Part shown: one piece after another, positions 34,383-42,996 of the stretch | Layout: each line of letters begins with the position of its first letter | Numbering within the stretch: position 1 is the stretch's first letter | Assembly: GCA_026706345.1 (NCBI GenBank) | Contig: JAPOYX010000169.1 | Location: 1 to 62,041, forward strand | Source: Gemmatimonadota bacterium | GTDB lineage: Bacteria; JAAXHH01 | DNA length: 62,041 bases | Direction: 5' to 3' | Notes under the pieces: model-generated | Seen by the model: only the letters and a program-made list of their open reading frames with translations | Database searches by the model: none | Told to the model about the DNA's origin: nothing | Program-made: the position numbers and the translations under genes

Positions 34383-36758
34383 TCACTCATTTCGCAACAC
34401 CTTTGCCGGATTGGTCAAAGCGGTCCTGACCACGTGGTAACTGATGGTGATCAGCGTAATCAGCAGGGCGGCGGCACCAGAGAGAAAGAAGACCTCCCAG
34501 CCGACCTCCGTACGGTAGGCAAAGGACTCGAGCCAGCGTTGCATGATCAGCCAGGCCGCCGGCCACGCAAAGACATTTGCGATGAGCACGAATCCTACGA
34601 ATTCTCCCGACAGCAACACCAATACCTGTCGTATGGAAGCACCCAGCGCTTTGCGTACGCCGATCTCCCTGGTTCTCCGTTCCACGGTGAAGGAAACCAA
34701 CGCGAACAGGCCCAGGCAGGCAAGGAAAACTGCCACCAGGGCAAATACGCCGAATACGTAACCGATCCGTACTTCAGACCTGTACAGGCGTTCGATGTTT
34801 TCGTCGAGAAACGTATACGCAATTGGGAAACCCGGGAAAAAACTCGACCACTGGCTTTCAATGTAATCCAGCGTATTCTCCGTGTCGTCAGGGTGGAGGC
34901 GGACGGCCAGATGAAGGCCGCCGCCCAGGAACAGCACGATCGGCTCTATCTTCAAATGCATCGATCGAAAATGGAAATCCCTGACGACACCGATCACCGT
35001 TTTAGTCGAGCCGTTACCGAAACGGACCTCCTGGCCAATGGCCGCCTCCGGCGTGTCCCAGCCCAATACACGCTGCGCCGTTTCGTTGATCACGACGTTC
35101 ACTTCCTCGGATTTCCTGACCAGCGCGCTGCTATGCGCCCGGCCGGCAAGCACAACCATGCCCAGGGTCTCCACGAAATCCAGCCCGACGTTCAGGCCCT
35201 GCACATCATGCCTGGCATTGTCCGGATCATCGACCCGCTGTATCGTACCAGTCGATACCTGTCCGATGTTCCCTTCGAGCCCCGGAAGGGACCTGCTGTG
35301 GGTCACCGCTGCCACGCCGGTATGTTGCAGCAAGGCTTCTTTCCAGGGCAGGAAGTCTTCTAATACGTCACCTACGGTTGGTATCACGATCACCTGTTCT
35401 TTGTCGAAACCCAGTTGCTTGCTTTGGAGGTATTCCATCTGATCGAACAGGATGCCCGTGCTGATGATCATCGCGATGGATATCGTAAACTGGATGACCA
35501 CCAGGATCTTCCGCGACAGTCCTCCGGCCGCTTCGAGCTGCCGGCCTCCCTTCACGCCCTGTACCGGCTGCATGGCGGAAAGCAGCAACGCCGGGTAGCT
35601 TCCGGACAGCAAACCCACAAGCAGCGCGCCGACTGGAAGGACGAGCCACCAGATACCAGCACTCGTGAATTCCGCCGTTACCGGCTTCCCCGCGAAACCG
35701 TCGAAATACGGTGAAATCATAAAAAGAGCCGCCAGGGCGATCATCAGCGCCATGGCGGTTACCAGGACCGACTCTCCCAGGAACTGCCGAATCAACTGGG
35801 AGCGATACGCGCCAAACACTTTGCGCAAGCCCACTTCTCTGGTCCGGCCGGCAAACCGGGCGGTTGACAGGTTGATGAAATTGATACAGGCGACGACCAG
35901 GATGAAGAGAGCTATGGCCGAAAGGATGTAGATATAGGCGATGTCGCTGTTGGCGCCAGTCTCGTGCTCGAGATTGGAATGGAGATGGATGTCGGGCACC
36001 GGTTGCAGGATGAGTTCGAAGCGGCCGCCCCGTTCCCTCAGCCCTTCCCCGATGTGCCTGTTGACGAAGTCGGGAAGCTGCTCCTCGATCGCGGCCCGGG
36101 AATGGCCTTCAGTCATCACGATGTAGGTGTAGAAATTGATCCACGACCAGTAACGCAGATCACTCGCCGACGACGAGGACAGCGAAATGAAGAAGTCGGC
36201 CTGAAAGTGGGTGTTTTCCGGCGTGTTTTCCATGACACCGGTAACGGTCAGCATCATAAAACCGTTATCTGCGTTGATCGTCTTGCCCATCGGATCTGCT
36301 TCACCGAAGTATTTTCGAGCCGTATCTTCGCTGATCACAACAGAGTAGGGCGCCTCCAGGGCCGTTCGGGAATCGCCGCGGATCAGAGGAAAGGTAAAGA
36401 TGCCGAACAGGGCGTTGTCCGCCCAGTAGACCCGGTTTTCATAGTAGATCTTCTCTTCGTGTTTCATAATCCACGTACCGGTCGTCGGGAGCAGCCGGAC
36501 AAAACTCAGGATCTCGGGGAAATCCTCCTGAAGCGCCGGACCCACGGGCGGAGGCGTCCGGGCATCGTTGTTGACCGCTACTCTGTAAATGCGATCCGCC
36601 TTCTCATGATAGCGGTCGTAACTGAGTTCGAAGCGGACATAGAGAAATATCAGCATGGCGCAGACCATCCCCACGGTCAGCCCGAGGACGTTGATCGCCG
36701 TGTATCCTTTCTGCCTTGTCCAATGGCGAATCGCTATGGTTACGTAGTTCTTGAGCAT
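34383..36758 (-). CDS. FtsX/MacB-like ABC transporter permease (paralog 2)
   Basis: 791 residues with the same layout as paralog 1: MLKNYVTIAIRHW, TM1 (GYTAINVLGLTVGMVCAMLI), the FELSYDRYHEKADRIYRV element, paired extracytoplasmic domains and seven further TMs, ending TNPAKVLRNE. The residues shared with paralogs 1 and 3 are spread over the whole length, so they arose by tandem duplication or share substrate class. No strong ribosome site is seen. It is 109 bases from the NADH dehydrogenase start. Confidence 0.9.
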   Translation of the reverse strand: MLKNYVTIAIRHWTRQKGYTAINVLGLTVGMVCAMLIFLYVRFELSYDRYHEKADRIYRVAVNNDARTPPPVGPALQEDFPEILSFVRLLPTTGTWIMKHEEKIYYENRVYWADNALFGIFTFPLIRGDSRTALEAPYSVVISEDTARKYFGEADPMGKTINADNGFMMLTVTGVMENTPENTHFQADFFISLSSSSASDLRYWSWINFYTYIVMTEGHSRAAIEEQLPDFVNRHIGEGLRERGGRFELILQPVPDIHLHSNLEHETGANSDIAYIYILSAIALFILVVACINFINLSTARFAGRTREVGLRKVFGAYRSQLIRQFLGESVLVTAMALMIALAALFMISPYFDGFAGKPVTAEFTSAGIWWLVLPVGALLVGLLSGSYPALLLSAMQPVQGVKGGRQLEAAGGLSRKILVVIQFTISIAMIISTGILFDQMEYLQSKQLGFDKEQVIVIPTVGDVLEDFLPWKEALLQHTGVAAVTHSRSLPGLEGNIGQVSTGTIQRVDDPDNARHDVQGLNVGLDFVETLGMVVLAGRAHSSALVRKSEEVNVVINETAQRVLGWDTPEAAIGQEVRFGNGSTKTVIGVVRDFHFRSMHLKIEPIVLFLGGGLHLAVRLHPDDTENTLDYIESQWSSFFPGFPIAYTFLDENIERLYRSEVRIGYVFGVFALVAVFLACLGLFALVSFTVERRTREIGVRKALGASIRQVLVLLSGEFVGFVLIANVFAWPAAWLIMQRWLESFAYRTEVGWEVFFLSGAAALLITLITISYHVVRTALTNPAKVLRNE

Positions 36759-37016
36759 ATCGGGAAACTGGAGATCATACCTTCTAGATCAGGAGGCATC
36801 CTGCTGACTTAGTGCACGCAATCAACACTTTACAACACAGCAGCGGCAATACACAGTTGACTTGCGCTTGCGTTCGGAATTTACGCTAGTGAGTCTGTAT
36901 TTATACCAACGCCCAGATGCATAATGTATATTTCTCTTCATCGTCATGTTATTTGAAAAGACCTGCGACCGGATCGATCCCGTAGCAGGTCCGTGCTTAT
37001 CCAGGGAGTTTCTGTA

Positions 37017-38039
37017 ATGGCAAAACCCGAGATCAAGACCACCGTCGTCGGCAGCTATCCCATCCCCGACTGGCTGGCAGCCTATCCCAGCACGCCCAAC
37101 CTGATCGACGCGGCCAAGGTGATCCTGAAGACCCAGGAACTGGCCGGAATCGACGTGCTCACCGACGGGGAGCTGTCCCGTTTCGACGTCGGCCACCCGG
37201 AGACCAACGGGATGATCGAGTATTTCATCCGGCCCATGTCCGGGATCACGACGGAGGTATCGCGGGAGATCCTCGCCGAATTCAGAGCGCGTGAGGGAAT
37301 GGCTTTCCGTAGTACCCCGGGCGGCATCGTGCGCGGTAAGATAGGAGAAGGCGCGCTCAACCTCCCGGCCGCGTGGCAGTCCATCCGGCCGCTCACGGAC
37401 CGCACCCTCAAGTTCACGGTCACCTCGCCCTACATGCTGGCCAAGACGCTCCTGGATGAGCACTACGGCGATCTGCGCGCCATGACCATGGACATCGCCG
37501 AGGTGTTGCGCAGGCAGGTCGCCGAGATCGACGCGCCGATCCTGCAGGTGGACGAAGCCAACCTCACCGGCCATCCCGAGGACGCGGACTGGGCCCACGA
37601 ACCCGTCAATCACGTGCTCAGCGCCGTGCAGGACGAGAAGGGGCTGCACCTCTGCTTCGGCAACTACGGCGGGCAGAGCATCCAGTCCGGCCTGTGGAAC
37701 GACCTGATGGGATTCCTGAACAACCTGGACGTCGACCATCTCGTCCTGGAGTTCGCCCGGCGAGGTTATGACGAACTGCCGATGTTCAGGGAGCTGCGCG
37801 AAGAGATCGCGCTGGGTGTGGGCGTGGTGGACATCAAGGACAACGGCGTGGAGTCGCCGGACGAGGTCGCCCGCCGCATCGAACACGCCGTCGACGTGCT
37901 CGGACCGGAACGCGTGCGCTGGGTGCACCCCGATTGCGGATTCTGGATGCTCCCCCGCAGCGTGGCGGACCGCAAGATGGCCAGCCTGGTAGCGGGGCGG
38001 GACCTCGTGCTGGGCCGGGACCTGGCGCTGGGACAGTAA
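37017..38039 (+). CDS. MetE-like cobalamin-independent methionine synthase C-terminal-domain protein
   Basis: 340 residues from the ATG at 37017, with AGGGAG eight bases upstream. It corresponds to only the C-terminal catalytic half of MetE. The zinc ligands are all present: His211 and Cys213 in HLCFGN, Glu245 in LVLEFARRG and Cys307 in HPDCGFW; VVGSYP near the N-terminus and DGELSR are also family motifs. Such short forms transfer methyl groups to a thiol but use donors other than long-chain folates in many bacteria. It is divergent from paralog 2 and convergent with paralog 3 of the permeases. Confidence 0.9.
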   Translation: MAKPEIKTTVVGSYPIPDWLAAYPSTPNLIDAAKVILKTQELAGIDVLTDGELSRFDVGHPETNGMIEYFIRPMSGITTEVSREILAEFRAREGMAFRSTPGGIVRGKIGEGALNLPAAWQSIRPLTDRTLKFTVTSPYMLAKTLLDEHYGDLRAMTMDIAEVLRRQVAEIDAPILQVDEANLTGHPEDADWAHEPVNHVLSAVQDEKGLHLCFGNYGGQSIQSGLWNDLMGFLNNLDVDHLVLEFARRGYDELPMFRELREEIALGVGVVDIKDNGVESPDEVARRIEHAVDVLGPERVRWVHPDCGFWMLPRSVADRKMASLVAGRDLVLGRDLALGQ

Positions 38040-38100
38040 CAGCCCGTCCCCGCGCCCGGATTCAGCACGCAAAATCCGGCGGCTTCTTCCAACCTCTTTC

Positions 38101-40497
38101 TCACTCGCCGCGCAACACTTCGGCCGGATTGGCCAGCGCGGTCCTGGCTACATGGTAACCGATGGTCAGCACCGTGATCAGCAGGGCCACGCCCCCGGCG
38201 CCGAAAAAGATCCCCCACCCCAGGTCGATCCGGTAGGCGAAAGATTCGAGCCAGCGGCTCATGAACAGCCAGGCGGCCGGCCAGGCGATGGCATTGGCGA
38301 GGAGCACGAGGCCGACGAATTCGGCGGACAGCATGGCGAGCATGCGACGCACGGAAGCGCCCAGCGCCTTGCGGATGCCGATCTCCCGGACCCGGCGCTC
38401 GACCGTGTATGAGACCAGCGCGAAGAGGCCCATACAGGCGAGCAGCACCCCTGCCACCGCGAAAACCGCGAAGACGTACCCGATGCGCTGTTCGGCCCGG
38501 TACAGCCGATCGATATCCTCGTCGATGAAGGAGAAGGCGAAAGGGAAGTCCGGGAAATACCGCGCCCAGGCCTGTTCAATGTACTCCAGCGTAGTTTTCG
38601 TGTCCTCGGGTTGGATCCTGACCGCGATGAGTTGTCCGCGGCCGTAAAGGATCACGAGGGGTTCGATGGGCAGGTGCAATGAACGAAGGTGAAAGTCCCG
38701 AACTACGCCAATGACGGTCTGCGTCATGCCGATGCCGAACTGGACCTGTCGGCCCAGGCCCTCTTCGGGCGTATCCCAGCCCAGAAGGCGCATAGCGGTC
38801 TCGTTGAGCAGGATCTTGTCGGATTCGGCCTGGCTGTCCAACGGACCGATGAACGACCTTCCCGCCAGCAATTCGAATCCCAGTGTCTCCGCGTAGCCCG
38901 CGGCGACGATAATGCCCTGAAGGTCGTGCTTGACCTGTTCCGGATCTTCAACGCGCCAGGCCGTTTCGGAGGTCACCCACCCGATGTTCCCTTCCAATCC
39001 GGGCAGGTAGATACCCTGGCTCACGTCGGCTACCCCGCTGTATCCGAGTAGGTCGTCCTTCCAGGGCTGGTACTTGTAGGCCACCTCGGCGATCGAGGGT
39101 ATGGCGATCACCTGCTCCTTGTCGAATCCCAGGTGCTTGTTCTGGATGTAGCTGATCTGGCCGAACAGGACCCCCGTGCCGATGAGCAGCGAGATGGATA
39201 TGGCGAACTGGACGACGACGAGCACCTTCCTCGTAAGCGCCCGGTCCGTTTCGTTCGGCCGGCCTGGCCGGCCCTTCTTGAGACCGGGAATCGTCCCGGT
39301 GGACGAGAGCCTGAGCGCAGGATAGCCGCCGGATGCGAAGCCGACGAAAACCGCAATGGCCGGCAACACCACCCACCACAGGACATGCCCCATGAACCCG
39401 GCCGATGCCGGCATTCCCGTCAGCGCATCGAACAAGGGAGATACCAGCCAGACCGCCAGCAGCGCGATCAGCAGGGCCGCGACCGTCAGCAGCACCGACT
39501 CTCCCAGGTACTGCCGGACCAGGTGCAGACGAGACGCGCCAAGGACCTTGCGCATGCCGATCTCCCGCACCCGGTGGGCAAATTGCGCGGTGGACAGGTT
39601 TACATAGTTGATACACACGATGACCAGGATAAACAGCCCCATGGCCAACAGGATGTAGACATAGCTGATATCGGTATTGACGCCGGGCTCGTTCTCGAGG
39701 TGGGAATACAGGTGAATGTCGGTGACCGGTTGTAGTGAAAACTCGTATCGGCCGCCGCGCACCTTGAGTTGCTCTCCCACGTGCCGGTCCACGAGTTCGG
39801 GAAACTTCGCCGCCAGGTCCGCCGGCGAAACGCCTTCTGCCAGCATGATGTACGTGTAGAAGAAGAACGAGTCCCAGTTCTCCCGCGACCAGCGACCGTA
39901 CTCCTCGTACCCCGATGCCAGCGAAATGAAGAAATCGGCCTGGAAATGGGTATTCGCCGGCATGTTTTCCATGATCCCGGTGACCGTCAGCAACATGAAG
40001 CCGTTATCGGCATCGATCGTCTTGCCCATCGGATCTTCGTCGCCAAAATACCTGCGGGCCGTATCTTCGCTGATGACCACGGTATACGGCGCTTCAAGCG
40101 CGCGGTCCGGATCTCCCTGGACCAGGGGCAGCCTGAAGAAATCGAACAGCGAGCTTTCAGCCCAGTAAACCCCTCTTTCGTAGTAAACGCGGTCTTCGTA
40201 CTTCATGACCCAGGTGCCGGTCGTGGGGTGCATGCGCAGATGGCGCCGGACTTCGGGGAAGTCGGCCTGCAGCGCCGGGCCCACGCTGCGGGGCGTCTTG
40301 GCGTTGTCGTTAAACACAACCCGGTATATCCGATCGGCCTGCTCGTGGTAGCGGTCATAGCTCAGTTCGTGCCCGACATACAGGAAGATCAGGATGGCGC
40401 AGGCCAACCCGACCGCCAGGCTCAGGACATTGACCAACGTATAGCCCTTGTGTCGGCTCAGGTGACGCAACGCTATGGTCAGGTCGCTGTTGAGCAT
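38101..40497 (-). CDS. FtsX/MacB-like ABC transporter permease (paralog 3)
   Basis: 798 residues. It opens MLNSDLTIALRHLSRHKGYT with TM1 at about 22-42 and the HELSYDRYHEQADRIYRV element, followed by the same two-halved plan as paralogs 1 and 2 and ending TNPAEVLRGE in the related form (ANPAEVLRGE). Alignment by eye shows the strongest agreement in TM1, the FGDEDPMGKTI segment, and the last 120 residues (TREIGIRKALGA-type loop). It is separated from paralog 2 by the MetE-like gene, so the three copies are not strictly tandem. Confidence 0.9.
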   Translation of the reverse strand: MLNSDLTIALRHLSRHKGYTLVNVLSLAVGLACAILIFLYVGHELSYDRYHEQADRIYRVVFNDNAKTPRSVGPALQADFPEVRRHLRMHPTTGTWVMKYEDRVYYERGVYWAESSLFDFFRLPLVQGDPDRALEAPYTVVISEDTARRYFGDEDPMGKTIDADNGFMLLTVTGIMENMPANTHFQADFFISLASGYEEYGRWSRENWDSFFFYTYIMLAEGVSPADLAAKFPELVDRHVGEQLKVRGGRYEFSLQPVTDIHLYSHLENEPGVNTDISYVYILLAMGLFILVIVCINYVNLSTAQFAHRVREIGMRKVLGASRLHLVRQYLGESVLLTVAALLIALLAVWLVSPLFDALTGMPASAGFMGHVLWWVVLPAIAVFVGFASGGYPALRLSSTGTIPGLKKGRPGRPNETDRALTRKVLVVVQFAISISLLIGTGVLFGQISYIQNKHLGFDKEQVIAIPSIAEVAYKYQPWKDDLLGYSGVADVSQGIYLPGLEGNIGWVTSETAWRVEDPEQVKHDLQGIIVAAGYAETLGFELLAGRSFIGPLDSQAESDKILLNETAMRLLGWDTPEEGLGRQVQFGIGMTQTVIGVVRDFHLRSLHLPIEPLVILYGRGQLIAVRIQPEDTKTTLEYIEQAWARYFPDFPFAFSFIDEDIDRLYRAEQRIGYVFAVFAVAGVLLACMGLFALVSYTVERRVREIGIRKALGASVRRMLAMLSAEFVGLVLLANAIAWPAAWLFMSRWLESFAYRIDLGWGIFFGAGGVALLITVLTIGYHVARTALANPAEVLRGE

Positions 40498-40613
40498 AAG
40501 TCACTTCCCGGTTGGGACGCGTCCGGTGACTATCCAGGTGATCTTTCACTCCGGCGGAAACGCGGCTGGTCCAACTCCGCACGCGGTAGCGCGGGTTCCC
40601 CTCGATCTCCAAC

Positions 40614-42107
40614 TCAAACGCCCAGCATCCGCATCATCACCGTATATACCAGCACGGTAATCAGTACGACGCCCAGCAGGTTCAGCCAGAACCCGGCGCG
40701 GATCATCTGCTGGATGGTGACGTGGCCGGACCCGAAGACGATAGCGTTGGGCGGCGTGGCGACCGGCAGCATGAAGGCGCAGCTGGCGGCGATGGCGGCC
40801 GGTACGATCAGCATGAAGGGGTGCAGGTCGAATACCGGCGCCAGGGCGGCCAGGATCGGGATGAACGTGGCGGTGGTGGCGGTGTTGCTGGTCAGTTCCG
40901 TGAGGAAGATCACGAGCGCGATGACGGCCATGACGAGGAGCAGCGTAGGGATGCCGGACAGGATCGCCAATTGGTGTCCGATGTACTCCCCCACGCCGTT
41001 GACCCGGATGGCCGCGGCCAGGCTGAGCCCGCCTCCGAAGAGCAGCAGGATCCCCCAGGGGATCTTCAGGGCAGTTTCCCAGTTCATCACGAAAATCCGC
41101 CGTTTCACGTCCACCGGCACGACGAAGAGGACCAGCGCCGCGACCATGGCGATGACCGGATCGGACAGGCCCGCCAGCGGGTTCATGTCTCCGATCTGGA
41201 CGTTCACCAGCAACGGCCTCGTAATCCACGACACGGCCGCGAGCAGAAACACCGCCAGGACGACCCTTTCCCCCCGCGACATGACCCCCAGTTCCCGGTA
41301 GGCCCTTTCCGTCACTTCTCTGCTTCCCTCGATGCGCTCGCCCCGAAGGGGATACAGGACCCGGGTCAGCATCAGCCAGACCAGCGGCAGGAAGACGGCC
41401 ACCAGGGGGAGCCCCACGCCCATCCACCGCACGAAGCTGATTTCCTGGCCGAGGCTGGACTGGATAAAGGAAGCGAGGAAGACGTTGGGCGGGGTGCCTA
41501 TGATCGTGCCGATGCCGCCTATGGACGCCGCGTAGGCGATGCCAAGGAGCAGGCACAGAGCGAAATGCGGCCGCGCCTTCGTTCCGTTGCCGCCGTTCCC
41601 GTCACCGCCTTCTCCGCTACCCATCCCCAAGCTTCCGGGTTCCACCTGCTCCACCAGGGCGATGATGCTGAGCGCGATGGGTAGCATCATGACCGCCGTG
41701 GCCGTGTTGGATACCCACATGCTGAAGAAGGCCGTCACCCCCATGAAGCACGCCACGATACCCGCCGGGTGGTCGCCCGCCGCACGTAGCGCCTTGAGCG
41801 CCAGGCGCCGGTGAAGTCCCCATCGCTGCATGGTCAGGGCGATGAGGAAGCCGCCCATGAAGAGGAAGATCAATTCGTGGGCGTAGGGCGCGGCCGCCGC
41901 GCGCACCGACGCCGCTCCGGTCATGGGGAGGGCAACCAGCGGCAGGAGCGCTGTGGCGTAAAGCTCAACGGCCTCCGTCATCCACCAGACCGCCATCCAC
42001 ACCGCCAGGGCCGTCGTGGCCCGACCCGCGTTAGAGAACACGACCGTCTCGCCCGCGCCGTTCGGATACGCGTGGGGCAACAGGCCGTAGAGCAGAACCG
42101 CGAGCAA
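40614..42107 (-). CDS. SLC13/DASS-type sodium-coupled anion (dicarboxylate/sulfate) symporter
   Basis: 497 residues from a TTG at 42107, with 11-12 membrane spans. Two inverted-repeat substrate motifs are visible: FSMWVSNTATAVMML and LTELTSNTATTATFIPI, the SNT signatures that bind sodium and substrate in DASS carriers. The hydrophobic first span (TTIQWIGLIAGPLLAVLLY) begins in frame upstream of the TTG, but an in-frame stop lies at 42183-42185 and there is no ATG or GTG between, so either an unusual start is used or the 5' end has been damaged. Substrate (succinate, malate, sulfate) cannot be assigned. Confidence 0.88.
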   Translation of the reverse strand: MLAVLLYGLLPHAYPNGAGETVVFSNAGRATTALAVWMAVWWMTEAVELYATALLPLVALPMTGAASVRAAAAPYAHELIFLFMGGFLIALTMQRWGLHRRLALKALRAAGDHPAGIVACFMGVTAFFSMWVSNTATAVMMLPIALSIIALVEQVEPGSLGMGSGEGGDGNGGNGTKARPHFALCLLLGIAYAASIGGIGTIIGTPPNVFLASFIQSSLGQEISFVRWMGVGLPLVAVFLPLVWLMLTRVLYPLRGERIEGSREVTERAYRELGVMSRGERVVLAVFLLAAVSWITRPLLVNVQIGDMNPLAGLSDPVIAMVAALVLFVVPVDVKRRIFVMNWETALKIPWGILLLFGGGLSLAAAIRVNGVGEYIGHQLAILSGIPTLLLVMAVIALVIFLTELTSNTATTATFIPILAALAPVFDLHPFMLIVPAAIAASCAFMLPVATPPNAIVFGSGHVTIQQMIRAGFWLNLLGVVLITVLVYTVMMRMLGV

Positions 42108-42438
42108 CGGACCCGCGATAAGGCCGATCCATTGAATGGTGGTTTTGAGGCTTTTGGAATTCGCAGAGATTTGAGACCGTCCCTATTTCAGGTGGACTTG
42201 GCTCACTACCGAATCGATGGAGACGGCACACCGAAGAAACTGGCATGCTTACACGGCAAGCATGGGTTAACTAAAGGAACAGTAGCGGTGATTAGTCAAG
42301 ACAATAAGACGCTATGGATTGACCCGTCCGACCGACCAGGACTACAGGCGAAAATGCTTGCAAACAAGGCGCATTGGGACTATTTTAACTTCCCTATTTC
42401 GGATACGCCGGGAATCGGCCAAACCCACAGGAGGACCC
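42108..42438. other. 330-bp divergent intergenic region
   Basis: The segment between the symporter and rhodanese genes is less GC-rich than either. TCCCTATTTC occurs twice (around 42179 and 42401), which could be a shared regulatory element. I see no RNA gene or additional coding frame apart from the N-terminal continuation of the symporter. Confidence 0.5.
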
Positions 42439-42834
42439 ATGAAAGACCAGATCGCACACTACGAGAACAAGCTGAAATACGAGATCGATTCTTATGACCT
42501 GTGGGAGTCCATTACCCTGGGCAAGGACATCGTCGTAGTGGACGCGCGGTCCGAGGAAGCCTACGCAGAACGCCATATCCCTGGCGCCGTGAACATCCCG
42601 CACCGGACCATGGACCCCGATACCACGGCCTCCCTGGATAAAGACGTGCTGTACGTGACCTATTGCGACGGCATCGGGTGCAACGCGTCGACCAAGGGCG
42701 CGCTCAACATGGCCAGGCTGGGTTTCAACGTCAAGGAACTCATGGGCGGCCTCGACTGGTGGATCCGGGACGGATACGAAACAGAAGGCCTGCAGGCCAC
42801 CGAGGGCAGGGCACTGGTCTGCGGTTGCGGATAG
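42439..42834 (+). CDS. Rhodanese-like domain protein
   Basis: 131 residues from the ATG at 42439, preceded by AGGAGG; longer frames upstream have no ribosome site. The rhodanese fold is complete: VVVDARSEEAYAERHIPGAVNIPH, shown here as VVDARSEEAY and HIPGAVNIPH, and the active-site loop YCDGIGCNAS with Cys76 (the persulfide carrier) and a second Cys81. The C-terminus ends CGCG. Such small proteins transfer sulfane sulfur or sense it. No partner is obvious in the neighbourhood. Confidence 0.92.
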   Translation: MKDQIAHYENKLKYEIDSYDLWESITLGKDIVVVDARSEEAYAERHIPGAVNIPHRTMDPDTTASLDKDVLYVTYCDGIGCNASTKGALNMARLGFNVKELMGGLDWWIRDGYETEGLQATEGRALVCGCG

Positions 42835-42849
42835 CATTCGTTCCTGCGT

Positions 42850-42996
42850 CTATGCCTCCCCATCCCGCCTCCCCATCCTCCGGAACAGCGCCCTGATATC
42901 GCCCAGGGCGCCAACGCTGACATACACGGCCACGACCGCAAATAGCAGCAGGCAAAGCACAAAAACCACCGCCCAGAGCGTGCTCCAGAACTCCAT
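42850..42996 (-). CDS. 48-residue membrane protein, putative small subunit of the SSS symporter
   Basis: Reading minus from the ATG at 42996 gives MEFWSTLWAVVFVLCLL followed by a hydrophobic run to about residue 28 and a basic tail (IRALFRRMGRRDGEA). AAAGGAGG lies six bases upstream, and the ATG overlaps the symporter's TGA, so it is translationally coupled. The single span with a positive cytoplasmic tail matches small proteins found directly after several sodium/solute symporters, which stabilise the carrier. Function is inferred from position; the coding call is well supported by the ribosome site and coupling. Confidence 0.75.
   Translation of the reverse strand: MEFWSTLWAVVFVLCLLLFAVVAVYVSVGALGDIRALFRRMGRRDGEA

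Noticed and set aside
36822-38072. 416-residue minus-strand frame over the MetE-like gene
   Set aside because: The plus-strand reading contains all four zinc ligands and a good ribosome site.
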